Of a stretch of DNA of 64,000 nucleotides, positions 54,314 through 64,000 are shown piece after piece. This DNA comes from Deltaproteobacteria bacterium. GTDB lineage: Bacteria > Desulfobacterota > Desulfomonilia > UBA1062. The notes under the pieces were generated by a model, which worked only from the letters and a program-made list of their open reading frames with translations, was not told where the DNA came from and searched no databases. The translations under genes were made by a program, and so were the position numbers. Location of the stretch: positions 64,997 to 128,996 of the forward strand of contig JAHDOV010000005.1 in assembly GCA_018434685.1 (NCBI GenBank). Direction: 5' to 3'. Every line of letters starts with the position of its first letter. Position 1 is the stretch's first letter.

Positions 54314-56344
54314 TTAATATCGCTCGAACTCTTCATCCCTGGTATCTCCCTTGCTGCTCTCATCATTGAGATCGATGAGGACCCCTGAGGGTTTTGCAGT
54401 GTTTTTCGGCGCGCTCACGGATGTCCCTCGTGCTGTCTCGCTACGAACGATCTGTTTCGCGTCTGTGGATGATGGCTTGAACTGTTTTGCCTTCACCATG
54501 GAAGATCTCCTGGTGCTGCCGTCTTTTATCTTGAAGAACTGGATGGTTTCCTGGAGCTGGACGGCCTGGGACGAGAGTTCTTCTGAGGTGGAGGACATCT
54601 CTTCGGAAGCGGATGCGTTCTGCTGGACCACCTGGTTGAGCTGCTGGATTGCGGAGTTGATCTGCTCGGCGCCGGTGTTCTGCTCATTGCTTGCAGCGGT
54701 AATCTCCTGCACCAGCTGGGCGGTCTTCTGGATATCGGGCACGATCTGGATCAGGAGAGATCCTGCCTTTTCGGCCACCTCGACGCTGCTCACCGAGAGC
54801 TTGCTGATCTCACCTGCAGCCTCTGCCGAGCGTTCTGCAAGCCTCCGCACTGCTGCGGCCACAACGGCAAATCCCTTGCCGTGTTCTCCGGCACGGGCAG
54901 CCTCGATGGCGGCATTGAGCGCCAGCAGGTCGGTCTGGCGGGCGATCTCCTCGACAATGGCGATCTTCTCGGCTATGGTCTTCATGGCTGCCACGGTCTC
55001 TTCCACTGCCTTGCCTCCCTCACGGGCGTCCTCGGCAGATTTTATGGCAATCTTTTCCGTCTGCTGTGCATTGTCGGCGTTCTGCCGGATGTTGGCCGCC
55101 ATCTGCTCCATGGAAGAGGAGGCCTCTTCTGCTGCGGAAGCCTGCTCGCTCGCACCCTGGGACATCTGCTCAGCCGTGGAGCTCATCTCCTCGCTGCCCG
55201 CTGCCACATTGTCGGCCGCGCTGTGCACCTCGGCGACGATGGTGCGGAGCTTGTCCATCATGTTCCTCAGCGCATCGGCGAGCTGGCCGATCTCATCTTT
55301 CTGGTCGATGTCGATCTCCGCGGTGAGATCTCCCTCAGCCACCCTGGAAGCGAGGTCAACTCCCTTGTTCAGTGCCTTGGTGATGCTCCGGGCAAAGAAA
55401 AAGAAGATCACAAAGGAGATGAGGAAGAAGACGATCGCCGAGCCGATCACAAGATTGCGCACCGCATGGGCAGGGGCCAGGAACTCAACATCCGGGAGAG
55501 ACAGCCCGATGCTCCAGCCGGTCAACCGTACCGGGGCGTAGCCGCCGGTTTTCGCTATTCCATCGAAGACATATTCATCAACGCCGGCATTTCCTGCCAC
55601 CATCTTTGCCGTTATCTCCTCCATGCCCTTCAACTCGGCGGCATTGACCTTGAGGATATTCTCTTTCTTAGGGTGTGCAATGAACCTGCCGGATTTATCG
55701 ATCATGTAGGCGTATCCGGTACTGCCGATCTTCGTATCGGCTACCAGGTTGCCCAGGAAGGCGATGTCGAGGAGGTTTGCCACGACGCCCACGACTGCGC
55801 CCTGACTAGAATAAATGGGCGCTGCCACGGGGACAAAGGGGGTATTGGTGACCTTGTTGAGGTCGGCCATGCCGATGTTTTCCTGGCCGGCGATGGCATC
55901 CTTGAAGTACTGCCGGTTTGCCACGGATACCCCGATATACTTTTCATCCGATGCGGCAAAGCAGATGCCGTCGCGACCTATTGTCGCGACCACCTGCGAA
56001 TTGTCCCGCAACCCATTGGTCTGGCTGAAGACCTGGAGTTTGTGGTCCAGTGTCGCGATCTCTTTCTGGGCTTTCCCAGCGCCCTTTTCAGCCACTGCGG
56101 CTGCAGCGTCGATGGTTGTATCCCCCACCGAGAGATCCAGCACCACCTTCAGCTCGCCCCTCAGTGCGTTTTCCACCCCCTCTGCAAGGGCCCTGGTGGT
56201 TCCGGCCAGCTGCTCGTCCTCCAGCAATGCAAGACCTTCAGAAGCCTTGGAAACCGCCATGTACCCGATAAGTGACAGGGGTATCAACAGGATGATCGAT
56301 CCCACCAGAATGAGTTTTGTCCCTAATTTCAAATTCTTGAACAT
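54314..56344 (-). CDS. Membrane chemoreceptor (methyl-accepting chemotaxis protein) with Cache domain
   Basis: A 676-residue receptor: membrane helix 1 (about 12-32), periplasmic double-Cache sensor (about 40-290; [10 protein letters not shown], then [16 protein letters not shown]), helix 2 (about 298-322), HAMP (about 322-376) and the cytoplasmic signalling coiled coil. The hairpin tip [20 protein letters not shown] is canonical, though the next helix reads VVAAAVRRL where E is usual. The C-terminus ends EEFERY without a typical CheR-docking pentapeptide. dCache domains often bind small organic acids or amino acids. It is first in the che cluster. Confidence 0.94.
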   Translation of the reverse strand: MFKNLKLGTKLILVGSIILLIPLSLIGYMAVSKASEGLALLEDEQLAGTTRALAEGVENALRGELKVVLDLSVGDTTIDAAAAVAEKGAGKAQKEIATLDHKLQVFSQTNGLRDNSQVVATIGRDGICFAASDEKYIGVSVANRQYFKDAIAGQENIGMADLNKVTNTPFVPVAAPIYSSQGAVVGVVANLLDIAFLGNLVADTKIGSTGYAYMIDKSGRFIAHPKKENILKVNAAELKGMEEITAKMVAGNAGVDEYVFDGIAKTGGYAPVRLTGWSIGLSLPDVEFLAPAHAVRNLVIGSAIVFFLISFVIFFFFARSITKALNKGVDLASRVAEGDLTAEIDIDQKDEIGQLADALRNMMDKLRTIVAEVHSAADNVAAGSEEMSSTAEQMSQGASEQASAAEEASSSMEQMAANIRQNADNAQQTEKIAIKSAEDAREGGKAVEETVAAMKTIAEKIAIVEEIARQTDLLALNAAIEAARAGEHGKGFAVVAAAVRRLAERSAEAAGEISKLSVSSVEVAEKAGSLLIQIVPDIQKTAQLVQEITAASNEQNTGAEQINSAIQQLNQVVQQNASASEEMSSTSEELSSQAVQLQETIQFFKIKDGSTRRSSMVKAKQFKPSSTDAKQIVRSETARGTSVSAPKNTAKPSGVLIDLNDESSKGDTRDEEFERY

Positions 56345-56458
56345 GCTATAGCCTCCTATTCGGAATATTTTTTCTGGAACGCCGGCGCCCGCAGGGTGCG
56401 TCCTCCAGAAGTATGGCCTGTATAGTGAGCCCGTGTTTAGATCCCTTCGTGGACATCT

Positions 56459-56890
56459 CTATGAATTCCTTTTTCTGTCCCGCTGCAGGCCCCGAAAACC
56501 TCTGCGGATCACTGCAGCGTCTGGTTTTTTGCCTGGAACAGCCTCTTCCCGCCGGTCGGGTAAGTTCTCGAGGGTGAACTCGATGAGTGCCTGGGCCTGG
56601 TTCCTGCCGAGCAGGATCCCCCGGAGCTCTCCGTTCACGATGATGAGAAAGGTCGGGGTGCCGCTCACCCCGTAGCGGCCGGCGAAATATGCCAGGAGTT
56701 CGTCGAGATGAAAGCATACCCTGAGCGTGTCCCCGAAGAATGTCGCCAGGTCCTGCAGGTGCATGAGGTCTTCGTGGAAGTCTTTGTCTTTGCGCAGACA
56801 CGCGATAAACAGGGGCTGGTTTTGCTCCTGGAGGACATCCCCGATATTGTCGAGCCCTAGTTGTGTGACTCTCTTCGTTGCCTGCATCAA
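56459..56890 (-). CDS. Thioredoxin-fold protein without the CxxC site
   Basis: A protein of about 143 residues. LATFFGDTLRVCFHLDELL, then YGVSGTPTFLIIVNGE with the cis-proline, and the closing helix fit a thioredoxin fold. No CxxC motif is present, so disulfide chemistry is unlikely; binding or scaffolding is possible. The C-terminal 40 residues are basic. GGAGG lies eight bases before TTG at 56890; ATG at 56887 is an alternative. It lies just upstream of the chemoreceptor on the same strand. Confidence 0.7.
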   Translation of the reverse strand: MMQATKRVTQLGLDNIGDVLQEQNQPLFIACLRKDKDFHEDLMHLQDLATFFGDTLRVCFHLDELLAYFAGRYGVSGTPTFLIIVNGELRGILLGRNQAQALIEFTLENLPDRREEAVPGKKPDAAVIRRGFRGLQRDRKRNS

Positions 56891-57056
56891 GCTCAATACC
56901 TCCGTGCTGCTGGAAAAACATGCAGTTGCAGCAGGGGTAAGATCAAGAACTGTGCCATTCAGGGAGAAGTTTTCCGGTAGCTGAAAATGAAGAGCAGTAA
57001 CAAGTAGTTATGAATAGAACTAGTAATTACAGAGAAGTAACCGTGCCGTGAAAATA

Positions 57057-57104
57057 TGTAACATGTTATAGGGTGTCACAGATACAGAAGTGTCACATGT
57101 TACA
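57057..57104. repeat. Inverted repeat with nested direct repeats at the end of the sigma-54 regulator gene
   Basis: TGTAACATGT (57057-57066) and ACATGTTACA (57095-57104) are perfect inverted arms, 28 bases apart. Between and overlapping them, GTGTCACA occurs twice. The right arm covers the stop codon of the leftward regulator gene. No U-tract, so a terminator is doubtful; a regulator binding site is equally likely. Confidence 0.6.
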
Positions 57105-58833
57105 CATCATCCTGGCTGTTACGGATATGGTACTCGTGGACTTTCCGGTAGATCGTCTGGCGGCTGAAACCGAGAAGGCGCGCTGCTTTTGCCTTGTTCC
57201 ACCCTGTCTGATCAAGGGCATCGATGATCTCATCCTTCTCGGAATGGGCGGTCCTGGCCGGGGCTGTACCGGGAAGGGGAACCTCACGGATCTCCGGGGG
57301 CAGGTCCTTTATCTCGATCGCAGGCTTCCTGCTCACCACGAAGGCATGTTCCAGGACATGGACGAGTTCCCTGACATTGCCGGGCCAGGCATATTCCATG
57401 AAGAGCTTCTCGACGTCTGTCGATACCCCCATGACGTGCTTGTTGAACCGCTGGTTGAATACCGAGATGTAGTGGTTCACCAGCAGGGGGATGTCGTCTC
57501 TCCTCTGTGAGCGCGGCGCAAGCTTGATCTCCACCACCTTGAGGCGGTAGTAGAGGTCCTCGCGGAATTCTCCCGCTCTGACCCTTTCCCTGAGATCCCG
57601 GTTGGTGGCGGTTATGATCTGCACGTCCATCTTGATCGGGGTGGAATCACCCACACGCTCGAATTCCTTTGTCTCAAGGACCCTCAGCAGCTTGAGCTGG
57701 ATCCTCGGGGAGATGTCCCCGATCTCATCGAGAAAGATGGTGCCGTGGTTGGCCAGCTGAAAACGCCCTGTTTTGTCTTTTATGGCCCCGGTGAACGCAC
57801 CCTTGACATGGCCGAAGAGTTCGCTCTCCAGGAGATTCTCCGCCAGGGCAGAGCAGTTTACCACGACAAACGGGCTGGCCGAACGTGAGCCGTTGAAGTG
57901 AAGGGCCTGGGCAATGAGCTCCTTGCCGGTCCCGCTCGGGCCGGTGATGAGAACCGTGGTGTCCATGTCCCTGAGATCATCGAGCAGGGAAAAGATTTCC
58001 TGCATCCTCTTGTTCCTGCCGATGATGTGGTGAAACTGGTGCCGGTCCTGGAGCTGTTTCTCCAGGGTGTACAGGCGCGTTACATCCCTGATGACCGCCA
58101 CTGCGCCGATATCCTTATCAGTGCTGTCTTTCAGCGGTGAGATGTTCATGATCACGACCTGCTTCGGGCGTTTCGGGTGGGCACATTCGATCATGAATTC
58201 CCGAATGCTCCGCTTTGTTTCCATGGCTTCTTCCAGGACCTTCCAGCACTGCCGGCAGCATGCGCTGCCGATGTCCGCTATCCGCTCTCCAAAGAGGTTG
58301 CCCGGGCTTATTCCGCAGATTCTCTCCAGTGCATCGTTGGCCTGAATGACGCGCATATCTGGATCCACCGTTATAAGGGCATCGGTCACGCTCCTGAATA
58401 TGGCTTCAAGGTGGGTCTGGTACTGTTCTTTTTCCCGCTCGATGATGGTCTTTTCGTCCAGGAGTGCCTTGTGCTGCAGGGCATGTTTGGTTACGCGCAC
58501 CAGGGTCTCCTTGTTGATGGGTTTGGAGAGGTAGTCGAATGCCCCGAGGCGCACCGAGGCGGCAGCGGTTTCAATGTCCGGGGCACCGGTGATCATGATT
58601 ACAGGGCACAGATACCCCTGCGCCTTGATCTCCTTGAGGATGTCCACCCCTGAGTGCTGCCCGAGCAGGATGTCGGTGAACACCAGGTCACAGGGACCCT
58701 CTTTCAGCAGTTCGATGGCCGAACCGTAGTCTGAGGCAATGGCTGTGGTATAGCCTTCCTTTTTCAGGAAGGCACTGAAGGTTTTCCTGATGCTCTCTTC
58801 ATCATCGATTATGAGTATGTGAGCGTCGTACAC
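57100..58833 (-). CDS. Orphan sigma-54-dependent response regulator with PAS domain
   Basis: A 577-residue protein: receiver (about 1-118, phospho-Asp in [11 protein letters not shown]), a PAS domain (about 150-265, starting [17 protein letters not shown]), sigma-54 AAA+ domain ([20 protein letters not shown]), and a Fis-type helix-turn-helix ([20 protein letters not shown]). The PAS domain between receiver and ATPase suggests a second sensory input. The GTG start at 58833 has AAAGGAGA eight bases upstream. No partner kinase is adjacent; the interrupted hybrid kinase at 59866-62679 is the nearest. Confidence 0.93.
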   Translation of the reverse strand: MYDAHILIIDDEESIRKTFSAFLKKEGYTTAIASDYGSAIELLKEGPCDLVFTDILLGQHSGVDILKEIKAQGYLCPVIMITGAPDIETAAASVRLGAFDYLSKPINKETLVRVTKHALQHKALLDEKTIIEREKEQYQTHLEAIFRSVTDALITVDPDMRVIQANDALERICGISPGNLFGERIADIGSACCRQCWKVLEEAMETKRSIREFMIECAHPKRPKQVVIMNISPLKDSTDKDIGAVAVIRDVTRLYTLEKQLQDRHQFHHIIGRNKRMQEIFSLLDDLRDMDTTVLITGPSGTGKELIAQALHFNGSRSASPFVVVNCSALAENLLESELFGHVKGAFTGAIKDKTGRFQLANHGTIFLDEIGDISPRIQLKLLRVLETKEFERVGDSTPIKMDVQIITATNRDLRERVRAGEFREDLYYRLKVVEIKLAPRSQRRDDIPLLVNHYISVFNQRFNKHVMGVSTDVEKLFMEYAWPGNVRELVHVLEHAFVVSRKPAIEIKDLPPEIREVPLPGTAPARTAHSEKDEIIDALDQTGWNKAKAARLLGFSRQTIYRKVHEYHIRNSQDDV

Positions 58834-59172
58834 GATGCGGTCTCCTTTCGGATAATCTTGGTGCAGTACGGTCGAAGAACGAGTTCGAGAAGGATAATTT
58901 CCAATGCTGTGAGTCTCACGAAGATTGTACCCGTTTCTTGTAACTGTTAAAGAGCTGACCCTCGATGGTCCTTTCATAGCATATGATTATAGGCGAGGGG
59001 TAATAAGAAAAGTGTGAAATCAGAGGTGGCAGCACCGAAGGTTGTCCGGCGCGCCCCCCAAGGCTGATAATCGGCATTTCTGGCGTGTGCCGACACTGAT
59101 CCCTTCTCGTTACGGGCGGTTGAAGGTGCCGGGAAGGGTAGTGCCTGGCAGACAAGGTGCTGCGATGTTCGC

Positions 59173-59679
59173 TCAGTCTGTTTTGATGGGAATTCTTCTC
59201 CTGGAAAGGCGCTCATTCTTCAGCCTTGGCAGGGAGATCCTCAGAATCCCGTTGTTGAATGATGCCTCGGCCAGGTCTGAATCTACCCAGGACGGGAGGG
59301 TCAGCACCCGTTGGAAGGACCCGAAGGAGCGTTCCCGGTAGAGACACCCCGGTGATGGATCTTCGCTCGACTGCCGCTTGTGTCCCTTTACCGTCAGCGT
59401 GTTTCTGCTCAGGGTAAGCTCGATATCGTCCTGGGTCATTCCGGGCAGCTCCGCCGTGATTGTAAGCCCTGTCTCATCCTGTTCCATATCGATTCTGGGG
59501 GTGAATATGGACTTGTCTTCAAAGACACTCAAGCCCACAAGATCGAAGTTCGTGAAGAAATCATCAATGAGCCGGTTCATTGCCTCCTGGAACGATTCGA
59601 CACAGTGGTCCATCTCACTGCGGGAGACAGGCAGATCTTTGCCGGTTGTTTTTCCTTCATCAATGGATTTCCTGCCCAT
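59173..59679 (-). CDS. Small heat-shock protein, Hsp20 family
   Basis: A 168-residue alpha-crystallin-type chaperone. The domain runs from about residue 60 (FTPRIDMEQDETGLTITAELPGM) through GSFQRVLTLPSWVD to the C-terminal NNGILRISLPRL. Residues 1-58 are the variable N-terminal arm. The IxI-type tail is RIPIKTD. The start at 59679 has GGAGGG seven bases upstream. A good promoter with a roughly 85-base leader precedes it, suggesting its own control. Confidence 0.93.
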   Translation of the reverse strand: MGRKSIDEGKTTGKDLPVSRSEMDHCVESFQEAMNRLIDDFFTNFDLVGLSVFEDKSIFTPRIDMEQDETGLTITAELPGMTQDDIELTLSRNTLTVKGHKRQSSEDPSPGCLYRERSFGSFQRVLTLPSWVDSDLAEASFNNGILRISLPRLKNERLSRRRIPIKTD

Positions 59680-59771
59680 GGATATACCCTCCGAGAGCCT
59701 TGCTGTTTCGCTGCATGAACCGGGATCGACCCGGCCCCTGCCATGGAAAATATTCGGCATATTTTTATCAA

Positions 59772-59800
59772 AATATAGGGCCGATCCCGGCCAAATTCAA
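59772..59800 (-). promoter_or_regulatory. Sigma-70-like promoter of the Hsp20 gene
   Basis: On the minus strand TTGAAT, a 17-base spacer and TATATT. The spacer contains GGCC twice around a short centre, a possible operator. Confidence 0.6.
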
Positions 59801-59865
59801 GGATGAGTCTGGCCGGGCATGAAGGGGGCTGCCGGCGCAGGGCGAGGTGTTATTGATGATGCCGT

Positions 59866-62679
<2,814 letters not shown>

Positions 62680-62725
62680 GGTGCATCATCTCTCTGTTGA
62701 AGGAGGATTCCTGTTCGTTGCCCCT

Positions 62726-62754
62726 ATAGTGTATGCACCGGAATGCTTAGTCAA
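62726..62754 (-). promoter_or_regulatory. Possible promoter of the interrupted hybrid kinase
   Basis: On the minus strand TTGACT, a 17-base spacer and CACTAT (TACACT two bases earlier), about 45 bases before the ATG. Confidence 0.4.
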
Positions 62755-62830
62755 CACCTTTTGTCTAGGCAGCTTTTCGGCTTCCTTCTTTGCCGTGAGC
62801 GCCTCCGGCAGAAAAATGGGGGCAGAGAGC

Positions 62831-63346
62831 TCAGTGCATGACCGGGCGGACATCCCTGAGAGGGGAATAGAGTTCCTGGCATGAGAACCTGTCCCACAAC
62901 TCCTTGAGGTCAGGGTGCGGCAGAAATCCGCGGTTGAGGTCCTTGATGCGCGCGAGCTCGACGCAGATTGTCTGTGATGCCCGTTTCACAGCCGTATCGA
63001 TGTCTCGGACAGACCCGTTCCCGCAGTCTCTGATGAGCCGGGAGACTGCCCGTGCCATGTTGTCTCTGAGCAGGACAAGAACGTTTTCATTGATGACGCG
63101 GCGAACGAACTGGAATGAGGGCGGATCTGACTTGCCCAGATCGGTATTCCTGAGAGAGGACAGCAATGCGTGTAGGGGAACGATGGCAAAGGCGGCAGCA
63201 GAGGCCTCTTCAACGAGATCCTCCATGTCCGGGGCCGACAGCAGCATGCCTGCCTTCTTTGCTTCTGCAACCTTCTCGATCAGATATGCAAGCGGCTCAA
63301 TATGTACAAGATATTCCTGCACGATAGCATCGATCAGTTCTTCCAT
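62831..63346 (-). CDS. Hypothetical helical protein downstream of glnS
   Basis: A 171-residue soluble, mainly helical protein (EELIDAIVQEYL at the start, then VRRVINENVLVLLRDNMARAV). No family recognised. The chosen start is MEELIDAI at 63346, ten bases after the glnS stop; the ribosome binding site is weak (AAAGAG). Probably co-transcribed with glnS. Confidence 0.6.
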   Translation of the reverse strand: MEELIDAIVQEYLVHIEPLAYLIEKVAEAKKAGMLLSAPDMEDLVEEASAAAFAIVPLHALLSSLRNTDLGKSDPPSFQFVRRVINENVLVLLRDNMARAVSRLIRDCGNGSVRDIDTAVKRASQTICVELARIKDLNRGFLPHPDLKELWDRFSCQELYSPLRDVRPVMH

Positions 63347-63356
63347 TGTATGCTCT

Positions 63357-64000
63357 TTATGACACCTTGTCTCCAGGCTGAAGGCTGCCTTCAAAGGTTG
63401 CAATGCTTATCTTCTCGTCATCGTAGCCGGCAAGGATCATGCCCTCGGAGAGGCCGAACTTCATCTGCCTGGGTTTCAGGTTCGCCACGACGATGACCTT
63501 GTGTCCCACGAGGTCATCGACCTTTGGATAACCGGGACGGATGCCGGCAAATATCTGTCGGAGGCGCCCTTCTCCCAGGTCGACCATGAGCCTGATCAGC
63601 TTCGATGAACCCTCCACCACCGAGGCCTCGCGGACGATCCCCACGCGGAGGTCGAGTTTTGCGAAGTCTTCGATGGTAACCTCATCCTTTCCGGGCAGGG
63701 ATGGCGCAGGAGCTTCCCTGCGGGATTGCTCACGGGCATCCCCTATATCCTTTTTTCCACCCTCGATAGATTTCTCGATCTTTGCCCACGAGTCACGCAG
63801 GGTAACCGTCCGGTTGAATACCTTATGAGCACCGGAAGAGTCCCTGGCATCCACGCAGAAGTATCCGAGCCGCTCGAACTGGAACTTTTCTCCCGGTTTC
63901 GCATCGTTGAGAGACCATTCCACACGGCATGCCCTGAGGGTCGAGAGTGATTCCGGGTTGAGGTATGCCTTGAAGTCCGGACCTTCCTTGTCACCGCCTG
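63357..64000 (-). CDS. glnS: Glutaminyl-tRNA synthetase, 3' part, fused to a tRNA-binding domain (partial)
   Basis: The frame is open to the window edge, so only the C-terminal 214 codons are present. The first 70 residues are the GlnRS anticodon-binding end: YLNPESLSTLRAC, then FQFERLGYFCVDARDSSGAH and VFNRTVTLRDSWAKIE. After a charged linker (about 40 residues) comes a Trbp111/MetRS-beta type OB-fold domain: DFAKLDLRVGIVREASVV, then KLIRLMVDLGEG, RQIFAGIRPGY and ANLKPRQMKFGLSEGMILA. That domain binds tRNA generically and is more usual on MetRS or alone; on GlnRS it would raise tRNA affinity. The 5' catalytic part lies beyond the window. Confidence 0.9.
   Translation of the reverse strand, partial: GGDKEGPDFKAYLNPESLSTLRACRVEWSLNDAKPGEKFQFERLGYFCVDARDSSGAHKVFNRTVTLRDSWAKIEKSIEGGKKDIGDAREQSRREAPAPSLPGKDEVTIEDFAKLDLRVGIVREASVVEGSSKLIRLMVDLGEGRLRQIFAGIRPGYPKVDDLVGHKVIVVANLKPRQMKFGLSEGMILAGYDDEKISIATFEGSLQPGDKVS

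Noticed and set aside
54881-56275. A 464-codon plus-strand frame opposite the chemoreceptor
   Set aside because: Antisense shadow of a high-GC gene; glycine/leucine-rich text with no domain.

Overview
The window looks like chromosomal DNA of a Gram-negative, motile, chemotactic bacterium of the Desulfobacterota (former Deltaproteobacteria), possibly near the Syntrophobacterales/Syntrophorhabdia. I infer this from gene content, not from any search. The evidence is a type IVa pilus set split into pilB-pilT-pilC and pilM-N-O-P-Q, the TIGR03545/TIGR03546 protein pair, citramalate synthase beside aspartokinase, many PAS kinases and sigma-54 response regulators, and a CheA with the long insert typical of deltaproteobacteria. 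Coding density is high and base composition fairly even. I see no prophage, insertion sequence, CRISPR array or integrase.

Layout. 1-2.7 kb: a small SemiSWEET-like membrane protein and the TIGR03546/TIGR03545 pair. 2.7-7.4 kb: pilB, pilT, pilC with a strong terminator, plus an unknown upstream gene. 7.5-11.7 kb: an HD-GYP response regulator and a 1004-residue membrane protein with what looks like a degenerate PHP domain. 11.7-16.3 kb: a glycerol-3-phosphate type ABC importer (ugpB, A, E) with divergent ugpC. 16.5-16.8 kb: tRNA-Glu and tRNA-Lys with a terminator. 17-25.2 kb: two small unknown genes, then a mixed operon of YfgM-like protein, ftsH, folP, acpS, tsaE, lysC and cimA behind a good promoter. 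25.3-30.3 kb: pilM to pilQ and an FtsB-like protein. 30.4-32.8 kb: rhomboid protease, DUF2905 protein, HemW-like radical SAM protein. 32.8-36.6 kb: an unusual DnaA, glycogen synthase and a PilZ-like protein. 36.6-41.0 kb: mtaB, polX, a lone ECF-type ATPase and a bifunctional nuclease. 41.3-45.8 kb: a PAS histidine kinase/sigma-54 regulator pair and nicotinamidase. 45.9-56.3 kb: a chemotaxis cluster (receptor, cheW, cheR, cheD, cheB, a divergent receptor-like protein, STAS protein, cheY, cheA, receiver protein). 56.4-64 kb: thioredoxin-fold protein, orphan sigma-54 regulator, small heat-shock protein, a PAS hybrid kinase interrupted by an in-frame TGA, an unknown gene, and the 3' end of a glutaminyl-tRNA synthetase fused to a tRNA-binding domain.

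How the genes work together. Pilus assembly, chemotaxis and c-di-GMP-type proteins (HD-GYP, PilZ-like) suggest regulated surface motility. The central operon groups membrane quality control with folate, acyl-carrier, tRNA and amino-acid functions. The most notable points are: a PolX that has lost two of three polymerase aspartates but keeps its PHP nuclease site; a large membrane protein with PHP-like motifs; a DnaA with altered P-loop and DNA-recognition residues; an interrupted hybrid kinase; and long intercistronic hairpins in the ugp and che operons.
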